A stretch of 64,000 nt of DNA, from assembly GCA_958510875.1 (NCBI GenBank), contig OY294067.1, positions 250,433,736 through 250,497,735 of the forward strand. The letters are read 5' to 3'. The stretch is from Endomychus coccineus. Taxonomy: Eukaryota > Arthropoda > Insecta > Coleoptera > Endomychidae. The translations under genes were made by a program, and so were the position numbers. This document shows positions 63,906 through 64,000 of the stretch, one piece after another. The notes below the pieces were generated by a model, which was not told the DNA's origin, did not search any database, and worked only from the letters and a program-made list of their open reading frames with translations. The first letter of the stretch is position 1; the number at the start of each line of letters is the position of its first letter.

Positions 63906-64000
63906 TCTTTTACGTTTATTCATCTTTATAATCCTATGTTAAATTATGTAAGTTATCTTCATAATTCAGAAAATTTAATTCTATATCTCTTAAGTTACAT

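Overview
The window is AT-rich, intron-bearing animal DNA. It carries insect odorant-receptor (7tm_6) genes, Tc1/mariner, Ty3/gypsy, non-LTR and Crypton-like relics, and many fold-back elements. It is clearly an insect genome. A beetle is my guess, but nothing in the sequence fixes the order. Host coding capacity is low and most open frames are repeat shadows.

Layout. The dominant structure is a direct (tandem) segmental duplication. Unit 1 runs from about 3,035 to 28,140 and unit 2 from about 33,390 to 55,645. They match collinearly with interruptions (anchors: 3,546/34,019; 8,822/37,329; 12,195/39,315; 14,630/41,735; 19,110/46,455; 22,930/53,080; 28,100/55,595). A similar non-LTR reverse-transcriptase fragment lies before each unit (125-780 and 28,435-29,085).

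Each unit has one odorant-receptor gene on the minus strand. In unit 1 four exons join in frame (9612 down to 5706, 384 codons) and only a short last exon is unassigned. In unit 2 the large first exon (37,329-38,119) is open and keeps its splice donor, but the segment that held exons 2-4 is deleted, so it is probably a pseudogene.

Differences between the units date insertions. Unit 1 alone has a mariner element (15,157-16,585), a Crypton-like recombinase relic (11.4-11.9 kb) and three fold-back elements (21.6-22.6, 24.1-25.0, 26.0-27.7 kb). Unit 2 alone has a 3.4-kb satellite array with a 273-bp higher-order period (42.9-46.3 kb), a 2-kb long-terminal-inverted-repeat element carrying a small ORF (47.65-49.67 kb), and two non-LTR fragments with target-site duplications (52.1-52.95 and 54.1-54.46 kb).

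Right of the duplication (56,992-63,143, plus strand) lies a second gene: at least eight exons encoding an acidic N-terminus, two zinc fingers, a tyrosine-recombinase-like domain and a C-terminal SANT/Myb-like segment. Two single-base frame breaks leave its status open (decayed or mobile copy, or sequence error). The window ends in a (TA)n tract followed by a near-perfect 160-bp-arm palindrome whose arms contain tRNA-like sequence.
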